From an uncultured Flavobacteriales bacterium (GTDB lineage Bacteria; Bacteroidota; Bacteroidia; Flavobacteriales_D; Crocinitomicaceae): 64,000 nt of DNA. Each line of letters starts with the position of its first letter. Positions within the stretch are counted from its first letter, which is position 1. The translations under genes and the position numbers were made by a program. The notes under the pieces are model-generated. The model worked only from the letters and a program-made list of their open reading frames with translations, ran no database searches and was not told where the DNA came from. The stretch lies in the NCBI GenBank assembly GCA_913046365.1, contig CAJWRM010000004.1, positions 27,467 to 91,466 of the forward strand, in the 5' to 3' direction. Shown here one piece after another: positions 16,855 through 24,788 of the stretch.

Positions 16855-18154
16855 CTTTTGTATCGTAAATGATCTCATCGAGATATTTGGCAATCTTTCC
16901 TGTGATCAATTTATTCGAATATGCATCAATATTGCACGATAAATCAATGTTTTCAGCTTTATTTAAAAGTAAATCGTTCATATACGCAAACAGTAAATCC
17001 TTATTATCATATTCGAACGAACGTCCCCGTTTTTCCATTTCAACAATTGATTTAACATCTCCATCATTGGGGCCTAAGACTAAAATATTTTTACCAGTCC
17101 TCAATATCTCAAATAATTTTCCAGGAATTCTTCCCGCAGCATTATCTGCCTTATTGATAGGTAAAAGTAGGAGGGAGGCCTTTTCATATTCTTTAATTAC
17201 TTGTTTTCGAGGAATCATGCCCATAAGCTCTGTGTACTCCAGAAGGTTATACTTTTTTAAACTATTTTTTACAGTCAAATCTACTTCACCTGCGAATTTC
17301 AATTTAATCTTATTTCCTAGGACTGGATGGAGATTTATTAAATCGCTCAGTACTGAGAAAAAAGTTTCTGGATTCCTGTCCTGACCAAGTAAGCCTCCAT
17401 GGAAAATTATAAATGAATCTTCTTCTTTTGCTGAAAATTCAACGAAATCTGTTTCGTCGAACCCATAATAAATGACATCTACATTTTTACCACCAATCGA
17501 CTCAAGATCTTTTTTCCATGAGGGACTAGCTATGGTTATTTTCTTCGCGGTTTGGAATACTTCTTGCTCTAGTGCTCTGTGAATTCTATCTGCCCTTTTT
17601 CCAATATATAATTCGCTGTAGTAGTCCACCTGTGTCCAAGGGTCCTGGAAATCAGCGAGCCATGGAATGTTGTGCTTTTGAGATATCCGCATTCCAATAA
17701 CAGTATTTGTATGGGGTGGCCCATCTGTCAAAATAGCATCAATGTGATTGTTTTCAAGGTAATGATCTATGTATTTCACACATGGTTTGATCCAAGCACT
17801 TCTTGCATCTGGGATAAAGAAATTTCCCCGAACCCACATTCCAAACTTATCTATAAAAGATCTTTTCTGGGCGGAATTGTTCGTGATGTTTTGAAGTGGT
17901 GTATCCTTTTTTCTTCCTGTGATTTTTTTAAAGGCATTAATGGGCTCGAAAATAGGAACCTTATGGATTTCAATTCCCTCAGGAACATCATTTAAATTAT
18001 CATAATCAAGAAATTGATAGGAGGGATTCTCTGCTGTTAATACAACAGGTTCCCATCCAAAATCGCGCAAGTATTTTACAAACTTTAAGCAACGTAGCAC
18101 ACCTATACCACCAGCAGGTGGCCAACTATATGTTATGATTAAAACTTTTTTCAC
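16847..18154 (-). CDS. GT4-family glycosyltransferase
   Basis: 435 residues starting with GTG (18154-18152). N-terminal VLIITYSWPPAGGIGVLR (about 4-21) is the GT4 Rossmann start with a glycine-rich loop. TDGPPHTNTVIG and WLADFQDPWTQ lie in the first domain. The donor half holds IIFHGGLLGQDRNPE and GRIPGKLFEILRTGK with the conserved Glu. It is the first gene of a three-gene minus-strand operon with the two CDP-glycerol-transferase-like genes and has a good promoter match at 18168-18195. It is a paralogue of the gene at 329-1579. Substrates unknown. Confidence 0.87.
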   Translation of the reverse strand: MKKVLIITYSWPPAGGIGVLRCLKFVKYLRDFGWEPVVLTAENPSYQFLDYDNLNDVPEGIEIHKVPIFEPINAFKKITGRKKDTPLQNITNNSAQKRSFIDKFGMWVRGNFFIPDARSAWIKPCVKYIDHYLENNHIDAILTDGPPHTNTVIGMRISQKHNIPWLADFQDPWTQVDYYSELYIGKRADRIHRALEQEVFQTAKKITIASPSWKKDLESIGGKNVDVIYYGFDETDFVEFSAKEEDSFIIFHGGLLGQDRNPETFFSVLSDLINLHPVLGNKIKLKFAGEVDLTVKNSLKKYNLLEYTELMGMIPRKQVIKEYEKASLLLLPINKADNAAGRIPGKLFEILRTGKNILVLGPNDGDVKSIVEMEKRGRSFEYDNKDLLFAYMNDLLLNKAENIDLSCNIDAYSNKLITGKIAKYLDEIIYDTKDA

Positions 18155-18167
18155 TTTAAAATTGGAC

Positions 18168-18195
18168 TAAATTTAGTGATAATAAGCGAAGCCAA
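18168..18195 (-). promoter_or_regulatory. Bacteroidota-type promoter for the GT4/glycerophosphotransferase operon
   Basis: On the minus strand, TTG (18195-18193), a 17-base spacer and TAAATTTA (18175-18168; seven of eight positions of TAnnTTTG counting n as free) precede the GTG start at 18154 by 13 bases. Spacing agrees with the Bacteroidota -33/-7 consensus. The leader would be very short. Confidence 0.55.
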
Positions 18196-18245
18196 AGGAA
18201 ATTGATGCGGCAACGATCAAGCTATTTTTTTCCTGTTCTTGACTT

Positions 18246-18302
18246 TATATTTGCTTATCAAAGTTATTTATTCGATAGTTCTCATTTGAACGTTTATATT
18301 TG
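18246..18302 (+). promoter_or_regulatory. Two candidate -7 boxes upstream of the flippase gene
   Basis: Two identical TATATTTG octamers (18246-18253 and 18295-18302) match TAnnTTTG on the plus strand ahead of the flippase ATG at 18312. Neither has a TTG at the usual distance. The second would give an almost leaderless mRNA, so the first is the better candidate. Confidence 0.35.
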
Positions 18303-18311
18303 TCAATAGCT

Positions 18312-19793
18312 ATGGGTATAGTACAAAAAGATGCTTTAAGAACTACAATAATCTCTTCTTTTGGATTGATTTTAGGATATCTTAATAAAGGATTATTCTT
18401 CTTGTTAATTTTTTCTACTGAGCAGATTGGAGTTGTAAACTTAGTTTTTTCATTGGGTGTTTTATTTGCTCAGTTTTCAAATTTTGGCGCTATTTATAGT
18501 ATTTGGAAATTCTTTCCATTTTTCAAAAACAAGGAAAATAAGCACCATGGGTTCCTTAGCTTTTCGCTGCTGATTGTTCTTTTAGGCGCAGGAATTGTTT
18601 CCCTTTTTTTTCTCCTATTTCGGTCAAATATTGAGCATATATACGAATCAAAATCTCCGATGTTCCTTGACTATTACCTTTGGGTAATTCCTCTAGGGAT
18701 TGGTTATCTTATGTATTTGGTGTTCGAAGTCTACTTACGCTCATTGTTTAAAAATGTGATTTCAGTTTTCGCGATGGATGTCGTTCTTCGCTTGGTCGTT
18801 AGCTTATTGCTTCTGTTATTTTGGTTAGAGCTGATTGATTTTAACGATTTTGTCCTTGCACACAGTCTTGTATTCTTCATACCGCCATTGATTTTAATTT
18901 TTTATTTGAAGTATTTGGGCGAGTTGTTTATCGACCCTCGTAAGATCAATATTTCCAAAAGGTTCAAAAAAATAATATTCAACTACTCTGCATTTAACTA
19001 TATGAATACTTTGGGAAGAGTATTGGTGAATGCCTTAGATGTGATCATGATTGCTCAATTCATCGGCTTGAAAGCTACAGGAGTTTATACAACTGTAGTC
19101 TTTTTAACCAGTGCGATTCAGGTGCCTTATAAGTCTTTAATTCGTGTTAGCTCGCCTCTAATTTCGGAGCATTGGAAAAATAGGAATTTTTCCGGTATGA
19201 AATTGCTATATCGTCAAGTCAGCTCTGTGTCATTAGTGATTGGATTAGGCTTATTTATATGTGTTTGGGTGAATATTGATTTTTTATTTTCATTTTTAAA
19301 ACCTGAATTTTCAGACGGTATTTGGGTGTTTTTCTTTTTAATGATGGGCCGCTTACTTGATATGTATTTCGGTCTGAACGGGCATATATTTACCTCCTCC
19401 AAAAAGTATAAGTATGATTTGATTTTTACCTTGAGTCTAATCGGTGTAGTATACTTTTTGAATCTTTATTTAATTCCAATATATGGAATTATAGGTGCAG
19501 CAATATCAACTGCTGTGGCTTTAATCCTTTATAATTTGGGAAGGTTACTTTTTGTTTATTTCGCCTATTCCGTTCATCCCTTTAATTGGAAGCAATTTCT
19601 AATTATAATTCTGGGTATTCTTAGTATAATCCTTGTTATAAATATTCCAATGTTTGACTTGAATGTTTGGATTCAATTTATACTTAAAACGATTATCACT
19701 GCTTTTGTCTTTTTTGGAACGATTCTATTGTTTGATTTAGAAGTAGAGACGAAGAACTATATCAGGAAAGCTTTACGATTCATAAAGTATTAA
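18312..19793 (+). CDS. Polysaccharide flippase/transporter (MOP superfamily)
   Basis: About 493 residues with roughly 14 membrane helices, the profile of Wzx-like lipid-linked glycan exporters. After a short soluble lead (MGIVQKDALRTTIISSFG) come helices with LGYLNKGLFFLLIF and the family-typical FGAIYSIWKFFPFF; a central YMNTLGRVLVNALDVIMI and a late YGIIGAAISTAVALIL also fit. ATG at 18312 is preferred over a TTG at 18300. It is divergent from the GT4/glycerophosphotransferase operon and convergent with alaS, and probably exports the product of that cluster. It is distinct from the flippase at 1581-3053. Confidence 0.85.
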   Translation: MGIVQKDALRTTIISSFGLILGYLNKGLFFLLIFSTEQIGVVNLVFSLGVLFAQFSNFGAIYSIWKFFPFFKNKENKHHGFLSFSLLIVLLGAGIVSLFFLLFRSNIEHIYESKSPMFLDYYLWVIPLGIGYLMYLVFEVYLRSLFKNVISVFAMDVVLRLVVSLLLLLFWLELIDFNDFVLAHSLVFFIPPLILIFYLKYLGELFIDPRKINISKRFKKIIFNYSAFNYMNTLGRVLVNALDVIMIAQFIGLKATGVYTTVVFLTSAIQVPYKSLIRVSSPLISEHWKNRNFSGMKLLYRQVSSVSLVIGLGLFICVWVNIDFLFSFLKPEFSDGIWVFFFLMMGRLLDMYFGLNGHIFTSSKKYKYDLIFTLSLIGVVYFLNLYLIPIYGIIGAAISTAVALILYNLGRLLFVYFAYSVHPFNWKQFLIIILGILSIILVINIPMFDLNVWIQFILKTIITAFVFFGTILLFDLEVETKNYIRKALRFIKY

Positions 19794-19804
19794 TCGAGAG
19801 GTAG

Positions 19805-22420
19805 CTAGATCAGTTCTTCTACATGCTGAATTGCTTCTTTTATGCCTGATGCATTTTTGCCTCCCGCCGCGGCATAAAAATCCTGTCCACCGCCACCACC
19901 TTGAATATAATGGCTGGTTTCTTTGATCCACTTTGATGCGTTGAATGCTTTCTCTTTAACTAAATTGTCCGAAAGGATAATGTGTAATCCACATTTCTCA
20001 CCATCTCTATTTCCAATCACACCTACAAAGTTGTCTATTTCCCCTCTCAATTGAAATAAAATATCTTTAACACTAGAAGAGGGGAGCTCAACAATTGCGC
20101 TTAAGAAATTAACATCTTTGACGGATCTAATTTTTTCTTGGAGCTTTGCTTTTATTCTTTTGGCATTTCCCTTCTGTAGGTTCTCAATTTGCTTAGATAA
20201 TTCCTGATTTTTGGTCATCAATTCTTGAATGGACTGTTCAAGGTTTTTGGGTTTATTGAGTAATGCGGATGCTGCTTCATATTTGATGCTTCTTTCTCTA
20301 AAGTAGGTGTTTGCTGCATCTCCACAGATGGCCTCGATTCTTCTAATACCTGATGCAACTGCAGATTCAGCTGTGATTTTGAACATGCCAATCGCGTTTG
20401 TAGATGCGACATGTGTTCCACCGCAAAGCTCTATGGAGTCATCGAATTTAATCACCCGAACTTCTTTTCCATATTTCTCCCCGAATAACGCTGTAGCACC
20501 CATCTCTTTTGCCTCGTCGATGGGCATATTTCTATATTCTTCCAATGGAATGTTTGCTTCAATGCGCTGAAGAACTAAAGCTTCAATATTCTCAAGTTCC
20601 TTCGCATTTACTTTTGAAAAGTGCGAGAAATCAAATCGGAGCGAATTGGCTTGTACCAATGAGCCTTTCTGTTCTACATGATTTCCTAAAACAGACTTGA
20701 GTGCATGGTGCAGCAGGTGCGTTGCCGAATGGTTTTTTGCTGAGTTATTTCTTTTTGAAACGTTCACGCTCGCCTTGAATTCTTGGCTTAGGTCTTTCGG
20801 CAATTCTTTAGTGAAATGAACAATTAGATTGTTTTCTTTTTTCGTATCAAAAATAGGTGTGCTATTGTCCTCAAAAATAAGCGATCCTTGGTCCCCAACC
20901 TGGCCGCCACCTTCAGGGTAGAATGGTGTTTTGTCAAGAACAAGTTGATAAAATATTTTTCCCTTCTGATTTATTTCTCGGTATTTTGAAATCTTGACAT
21001 CAGCCTTAAGCTCATCATACCCTGTAAACAATGTAGTGGCTTTTGAATCATGAACATTCACCCAGTCTTGGACCTCCATACTTGATGCTTTACGGGATCT
21101 ATCTTTCTGAGCTTTGAGAGCGCTATCAAATCCATTTTCGTCTATTGAGAGTTTATTTTCTCTTGCGATAAGTGATGTCAGGTCTAATGGAAAACCATAA
21201 GTATCATAAAGCTCAAAGACATCTTCACCTTGAATTAAGGATTCGTTTTTAGCTGAACATTTTTTGATTAGCTGGTCCATTCTTTTAATGCCTTGGGCTA
21301 AGGTCCTGTGGAAACTTTGCTCTTCTTCTGTAACTACCTTTTTTATAATACCTGCTTGGTTTTTAAGCTCAGGGTAAGCCACGGACATTTGCTGCATTAA
21401 AACAGGGACAAGTTCACCCATGAAAGGTTCTTTTAAATCTAAGGTCTGGTAGGCGTACCTCACGGCTCTTCTTAAGATTCTTCTAACGACGTAACCGGCG
21501 CCAGTATTTGAAGGGAGTTGTCCGTCTGCAATAGAAAATGAAATTGCTCGAATATGATCTGCGATGACCCTTAATGCGATATCTGTCTCTTCAGATGTAC
21601 CGTATTTCACATTAGAAAGTGATTCTATTTTTTTAATAATTGATTGAAATAAATCGATATCGTAATTTGATTGTTTCCCTTGAAGAGCCATCGCAAGCCT
21701 TTCTAGTCCCATTCCAGTATCGACATGTGTTTCAGGAAGGTTTACCAGAGATTTATCTGCGTTACGGTTGTATTGAATAAAAACGATATTCCATATTTCA
21801 ATGACCTGCGGGTGATCTTCATTTATAAGTGCTTTTCCATCTTTTTTACTGCGGTCATCATCATTTCTGAGGTCTATATGAATTTCAGTACATGGTCCAC
21901 ATGGTCCAATATCTCCCATTTCCCAGAAGTTATCTTTTTTTGAAGCTTTGATAATTCTATCCGAATCAATGTGCTTTTTCCATAAATCAATGGATTCTTG
22001 ATCAACTGAAACGCCATCCTTTTTATCTCCCTCGAAAACAGTAACATATAGACGGTCTTTTGGAAGCTCATAAACCTCAGTAAGAAGCTCCCAAGCCATC
22101 TCAATAGCTTCTGCTTTGAAGTAATCACCAAATGACCAGTTCCCGAGCATTTCAAACATCGTATGGTGGTAGGTATCTACGCCTACTTCATCCAAGTCAT
22201 TATGCTTACCTGACACCCTCAAGCACTTTTGGCTATTGGCGACTTTTCTGTTTTCAGGAATTTCATTACCAAGAAAAAAGTCTTTGAATTGATTCATTCC
22301 TGCGTTTATAAACATTAGGGTTGGGTCGTCTTTGACAACCATAGGTGCAGAAGGAACAATTTGATGACCCTTTTTTTCGAAGAAGTCAAAAAAGGATTTT
22401 CTTATTTCGGTAACTGTCAT
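19805..22420 (-). CDS. alaS: Alanyl-tRNA synthetase
   Basis: 871 residues, full length for the bacterial enzyme. The class II aminoacylation core occupies the first 450 residues (RKSFFDFFEKKGHQIVPSAP, the motif 2 region VDTYHHTMFEMLGNWSFGDYF, GMGLERLAM). The editing domain has the zinc-type HSATHLLHHAL (about residues 560-575) and CGGTHV sites. The C-terminal domain ends in the glycine-rich YIQGGGGGQDFYAAAGG. It charges tRNA-Ala and clears Ser/Gly mischarging. It is monocistronic between convergent and divergent neighbours, with its own promoter match at 22439-22466. Confidence 0.97.
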   Translation of the reverse strand: MTVTEIRKSFFDFFEKKGHQIVPSAPMVVKDDPTLMFINAGMNQFKDFFLGNEIPENRKVANSQKCLRVSGKHNDLDEVGVDTYHHTMFEMLGNWSFGDYFKAEAIEMAWELLTEVYELPKDRLYVTVFEGDKKDGVSVDQESIDLWKKHIDSDRIIKASKKDNFWEMGDIGPCGPCTEIHIDLRNDDDRSKKDGKALINEDHPQVIEIWNIVFIQYNRNADKSLVNLPETHVDTGMGLERLAMALQGKQSNYDIDLFQSIIKKIESLSNVKYGTSEETDIALRVIADHIRAISFSIADGQLPSNTGAGYVVRRILRRAVRYAYQTLDLKEPFMGELVPVLMQQMSVAYPELKNQAGIIKKVVTEEEQSFHRTLAQGIKRMDQLIKKCSAKNESLIQGEDVFELYDTYGFPLDLTSLIARENKLSIDENGFDSALKAQKDRSRKASSMEVQDWVNVHDSKATTLFTGYDELKADVKISKYREINQKGKIFYQLVLDKTPFYPEGGGQVGDQGSLIFEDNSTPIFDTKKENNLIVHFTKELPKDLSQEFKASVNVSKRNNSAKNHSATHLLHHALKSVLGNHVEQKGSLVQANSLRFDFSHFSKVNAKELENIEALVLQRIEANIPLEEYRNMPIDEAKEMGATALFGEKYGKEVRVIKFDDSIELCGGTHVASTNAIGMFKITAESAVASGIRRIEAICGDAANTYFRERSIKYEAASALLNKPKNLEQSIQELMTKNQELSKQIENLQKGNAKRIKAKLQEKIRSVKDVNFLSAIVELPSSSVKDILFQLRGEIDNFVGVIGNRDGEKCGLHIILSDNLVKEKAFNASKWIKETSHYIQGGGGGQDFYAAAGGKNASGIKEAIQHVEELI

Positions 22421-22438
22421 AATTTATTTTAACGGGTA

Positions 22439-22466
22439 TAAAGTTAGAATTTATCTTTCAATCCAA
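22439..22466 (-). promoter_or_regulatory. Bacteroidota-type promoter for alaS
   Basis: Minus-strand TTG (22466-22464), a 17-base spacer and TAACTTTA (22446-22439), one mismatch to TAnnTTTG, end 18 bases before the alaS ATG. Spacing is the same as at the glnA and 18168-18195 promoters. Confidence 0.55.
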
Positions 22467-22492
22467 TGTATTCCAAAGAGACGGACTTTCTT

Positions 22493-22500
22493 TATCTTTG
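22493..22500 (+). promoter_or_regulatory. Candidate -7 element for the O-methyltransferase gene
   Basis: TATCTTTG is a perfect TAnnTTTG match 16 bases before the ATG at 22517. No TTG lies at -33. The same octamer recurs at 23862 (small RNA candidate) and, on the minus strand, at 57748-57741. Confidence 0.45.
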
Positions 22501-22516
22501 AATCAAATTTAAGTAC

Positions 22517-23155
22517 ATGAATTTTTTGAATCCTGAAATTGAGGAATATGCTAGGGCTCATACGACCCCTGAGAGTCTTCTATTAGCACAAATCACTAGG
22601 GATACCTATTTAGAGGTATTACAACCTAGAATGCTCAGTGGTCACCTACAGGGGAGGGTTTTAAGTATGCTCTCTAAAATGATTCGTCCCAAATCTATAT
22701 TGGAGATCGGAACATACACAGGCTATTCTGCTTTATGTCTGGCTGAGGGTCTGACTGAAGATGGGATGCTTTTAACCGTTGATAAAAACATTGAGTTATA
22801 TGAAAGGGCTAATGCTTATTTTTCTGAATCAGAATTCGCATCAAAAATCAAGATGTTAAAGGGGAATGCATTGATGATTGTGCCCGAACTTGAGCAGAAA
22901 TGGGATTTAATCTTTATTGATGCGGACAAAGGAAATTATCAGAATTACTATGATTTGACGCTTCCAAACCTGAATAAAGGTGGTTTTATTATTGCCGATA
23001 ATGTTTTGTGGTCAGGAAAAGTTATTGATGCTAACGAGAATGATGTTGACACAACTGCCATTAGGTCATTTAACACCTCATTAATTGAAGACAATAGGGT
23101 TGAGGTGCTGATGCTTCCTGTCCGTGACGGATTGACCGTCGTAAGAAAGAAATAA
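22517..23155 (+). CDS. O-methyltransferase (class I, COMT/CCoAOMT-like)
   Basis: 212 residues with the Methyltransf_3 landmarks: SAM motif I SILEIGTYTGYSALCLA (about 59-75), acidic residue in LLTVDKNIE, DLIFIDADKGNYQNYYD (metal-binding Asp, about 131-147) and GFIIADNVLWSGKV. These are small divalent-metal-dependent O-methyltransferases found across bacteria, usually of unknown physiological substrate; some act on tRNA (TrmR type) or catechols. It is followed by mnmD after one base, so the pair is probably an operon, which makes a tRNA-modifying role worth considering. Confidence 0.88.
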   Translation: MNFLNPEIEEYARAHTTPESLLLAQITRDTYLEVLQPRMLSGHLQGRVLSMLSKMIRPKSILEIGTYTGYSALCLAEGLTEDGMLLTVDKNIELYERANAYFSESEFASKIKMLKGNALMIVPELEQKWDLIFIDADKGNYQNYYDLTLPNLNKGGFIIADNVLWSGKVIDANENDVDTTAIRSFNTSLIEDNRVEVLMLPVRDGLTVVRKK

Positions 23156-23156
23156 C

Positions 23157-23822
23157 ATGAAACTGGAATTGCGAAAAACTTCTGATGGCTCGAATACATT
23201 ATATGTACCAGCGTTAGATGAACATTATCATTCTTTTCATGGAGCATTTCAGGAAGCAAAGCATGTATTTATAAAAAATGGCCTACTCAACCAAAATAAA
23301 AAAGAACTTCATATCCTTGAGGTAGGATTTGGAACAGGCTTAAATGCATTGATAACCGCCTGTGAGTCAACCCATTTAGATTATACAATAGATTATGTTG
23401 GTATTGAAGCTTACCCAGTGTCTTCTGAGCTCATGGCAAAGATGAATTATGCTTCTTTATTTGACGATAGCAATGCAGTCTTATTTTTTGATGAAATTAT
23501 ACATTCAGAATGGGGAAAACGCAATGAAATTCATTCAAAATTCAAGCTTACAAAATTGGAGAAACGTATTGAAGATACTGTATGCGATAAAAAATTCGAC
23601 CTCATATATTTCGATGCTTTTGGTCCACGTGTACAAGCTGAAATGTGGGATTTTTCAATGCTAAAAAAAATGTATTCATTTTTGAATTTTCACGGCGAAT
23701 TGGTTACCTATTGCGCAAAAGGACAATTTAAGCGAGATTTAAAATCAGCTGGTTTTGAGGTAGTTAGTCTTCCTGGACCCCCTGGTAAACGAGAAATGGT
23801 TCGGGCTCGAAAAAATAAATAA
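23157..23822 (+). CDS. mnmD: tRNA 5-methylaminomethyl-2-thiouridine(34) methyltransferase, stand-alone MnmD
   Basis: 221 residues, equal to the methyltransferase half of MnmC. Diagnostic segments are SFHGAFQEAKHVFIKNGL, SAM motif ILEVGFGTGLNALI, FDLIYFDAFGPRVQAEMWD and VTYCAKGQFKRDLKSAGFEV, ending with the LPGPPGKREMVRA motif. It methylates nm5s2U34 in tRNA wobble positions. The FAD-dependent MnmC1 half is absent, as usual for Bacteroidota and Gram-positive MnmD. It is downstream of the O-methyltransferase and followed by the small RNA candidate. Confidence 0.93.
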   Translation: MKLELRKTSDGSNTLYVPALDEHYHSFHGAFQEAKHVFIKNGLLNQNKKELHILEVGFGTGLNALITACESTHLDYTIDYVGIEAYPVSSELMAKMNYASLFDDSNAVLFFDEIIHSEWGKRNEIHSKFKLTKLEKRIEDTVCDKKFDLIYFDAFGPRVQAEMWDFSMLKKMYSFLNFHGELVTYCAKGQFKRDLKSAGFEVVSLPGPPGKREMVRARKNK

Positions 23823-23861
23823 GTTTTTTAAAAAAAATGTAACTGAATTAAAAACATGTGT

Positions 23862-23869
23862 TATCTTTG
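23862..23869 (+). promoter_or_regulatory. -7 box of the small RNA candidate
   Basis: TATCTTTG, a perfect TAnnTTTG followed by C, lies 39 bases after the mnmD stop, where no plus-strand protein gene follows. A clear TTG at -33 is missing (ATG at spacer 22 is the nearest). Confidence 0.5.
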
Positions 23870-23871
23870 CG

Positions 23872-23960
23872 CCAAAGTTACAGTTCTTGTAGCTTTGAGT
23901 TTTATAGTTTAGCATGGTTTAGCAGAAAGAGGAACAAGTTAAGGTTTGTTCCTCTTTTTG
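23872..23960 (+). ncRNA. Candidate small RNA of about 85-90 nt
   Basis: Between mnmD and the convergent Nudix gene there is a compact unit: a -7 box, a 5' hairpin CAAAGTTACA (23873-23882) / TGTAGCTTTG (23888-23897) with ten pairs (one G-U) and a five-base loop, a 28-base single-stranded linker holding the direct repeat GTTTAGCA (23907-23914 and 23917-23924), and a strong terminator hairpin with a T5 tail. No ORF of note lies in it. This is the layout of an independently transcribed, Rho-independent sRNA. It could instead be the processed 3' end of the mnmD mRNA. I do not recognise the sequence; a Bacteroidota-specific Rfam element such as Flavo-1 has not been excluded. Confidence 0.5.
23926..23959 (+). 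terminator. Rho-independent terminator
   Basis: AAAGAGGAACAA (23926-23937) pairs perfectly with TTGTTCCTCTTT (23946-23957) around an eight-base loop, and the T-run 23955-23959 follows. On the minus strand the A-run becomes a short U-tract, so it may also serve the end of the Nudix gene. Confidence 0.85.
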
Positions 23961-23962
23961 AT

Positions 23963-24571
23963 TTACAAAGTTTTCATGATACAATTTAGTTCATGAATCA
24001 TGAGGGCCGTAGCTCCCCATATGAAATGTCCTTTATAGTTGATTCCAGGTACGTTTTTAAGCATCAAACCAGCTTTCGCTTCAATATCTTGGAACATTTT
24101 TTTTGTATAGGTGTCAAGATCTGAAAGACGACATTTTATGATCTCATCGACTTCTCTTTGATTTCCCATCAAATTAGGAAATACATCATGAGTGAATAGG
24201 TAAGGAGTTACTTTGAATTCTGATACAGGGATCAAAACGGGACTCAGTTTTCCTAGGCATATGCCATTGTCTATAGGTATTCCAATTTCCTCATAACTTT
24301 CTCTTCTTGCTGTATGTTCTAGGTTGACATCTGCTACTTCTGCTTTGCCTCCCGGAAATGCTATTTGTCCACTATGTGCACCGTTGTAAGAACTCCTTTT
24401 TATTAAAATTAATTCAATATCGTTTTGATAGAATATTATATGAATTGCAACTGCACTTTCTCTATATTTAGATGCGTCAACCTCATAACTCCTGAGTGGA
24501 TAGAATTCCTGGTGAACGGATGTTCCGGGGAGTTCTTTTTTTAACCTTTTTATAAGCTCTTTTTGAAGCAA
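23963..24571 (-). CDS. Nudix hydrolase, CoA pyrophosphatase type
   Basis: 202 residues. The Nudix box is intact: G in AFPGGKAEVAD, then LEHTARRESYEEIGI with the RExxEExG catalytic core (about residues 75-97). The preceding segment IELILIKRSSYNGAHSGQIA is typical of the CoA-hydrolysing subfamily (UPF0035 type, as in NudL/PCD1), which cleaves CoA to 4'-phosphopantetheine and 3',5'-ADP. It converges on the terminator/sRNA unit. Substrate preference beyond CoA or nucleoside diphosphates is family inference. Confidence 0.88.
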   Translation of the reverse strand: MLQKELIKRLKKELPGTSVHQEFYPLRSYEVDASKYRESAVAIHIIFYQNDIELILIKRSSYNGAHSGQIAFPGGKAEVADVNLEHTARRESYEEIGIPIDNGICLGKLSPVLIPVSEFKVTPYLFTHDVFPNLMGNQREVDEIIKCRLSDLDTYTKKMFQDIEAKAGLMLKNVPGINYKGHFIWGATALMIHELNCIMKTL

Positions 24572-24675
24572 ATGAATAATTATTTTTTGTTTTAATGCTT
24601 TTGGATTATATCTAAAAGTATTTTGAATGTGAAAAAGTAACCACTTTTGTTGAAAAAATCGCTGTTTTTTAGGAA

Positions 24676-24703
24676 TTGTCTGCTTGTATAACTTTTATAT
24701 TTG
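24676..24703 (+). promoter_or_regulatory. Bacteroidota-type promoter for the glutamine synthetase gene
   Basis: TTG (24676-24678), a 17-base spacer and TATATTTG (24696-24703) match the -33/-7 consensus exactly. The start would be near 24710, giving an approximately 79-base leader before the ATG at 24789. The leader holds CGAAC/GTTCG and AACCG/CGGTT complementary pairs and a T7 run, so it may be structured. Confidence 0.65.
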
Positions 24704-24788
24704 TATTTGTTCCGCGTTGAACCGAACTAGAGTATGCAGCGAAGTTCGTGGAGAAGTCTTTTTTTACGGTTAAATAAATAAAACGATT

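Noticed and set aside
16869..17384. 171-codon plus-strand ORF antisense to the GT4 gene
   Set aside because: The minus-strand gene has intact GT4 motifs across the same bases; the plus-strand product shows no domain.
20307..20570. Plus-strand ORF antisense to alaS
   Set aside because: Lies fully within the editing domain codons of alaS and encodes nothing recognisable.
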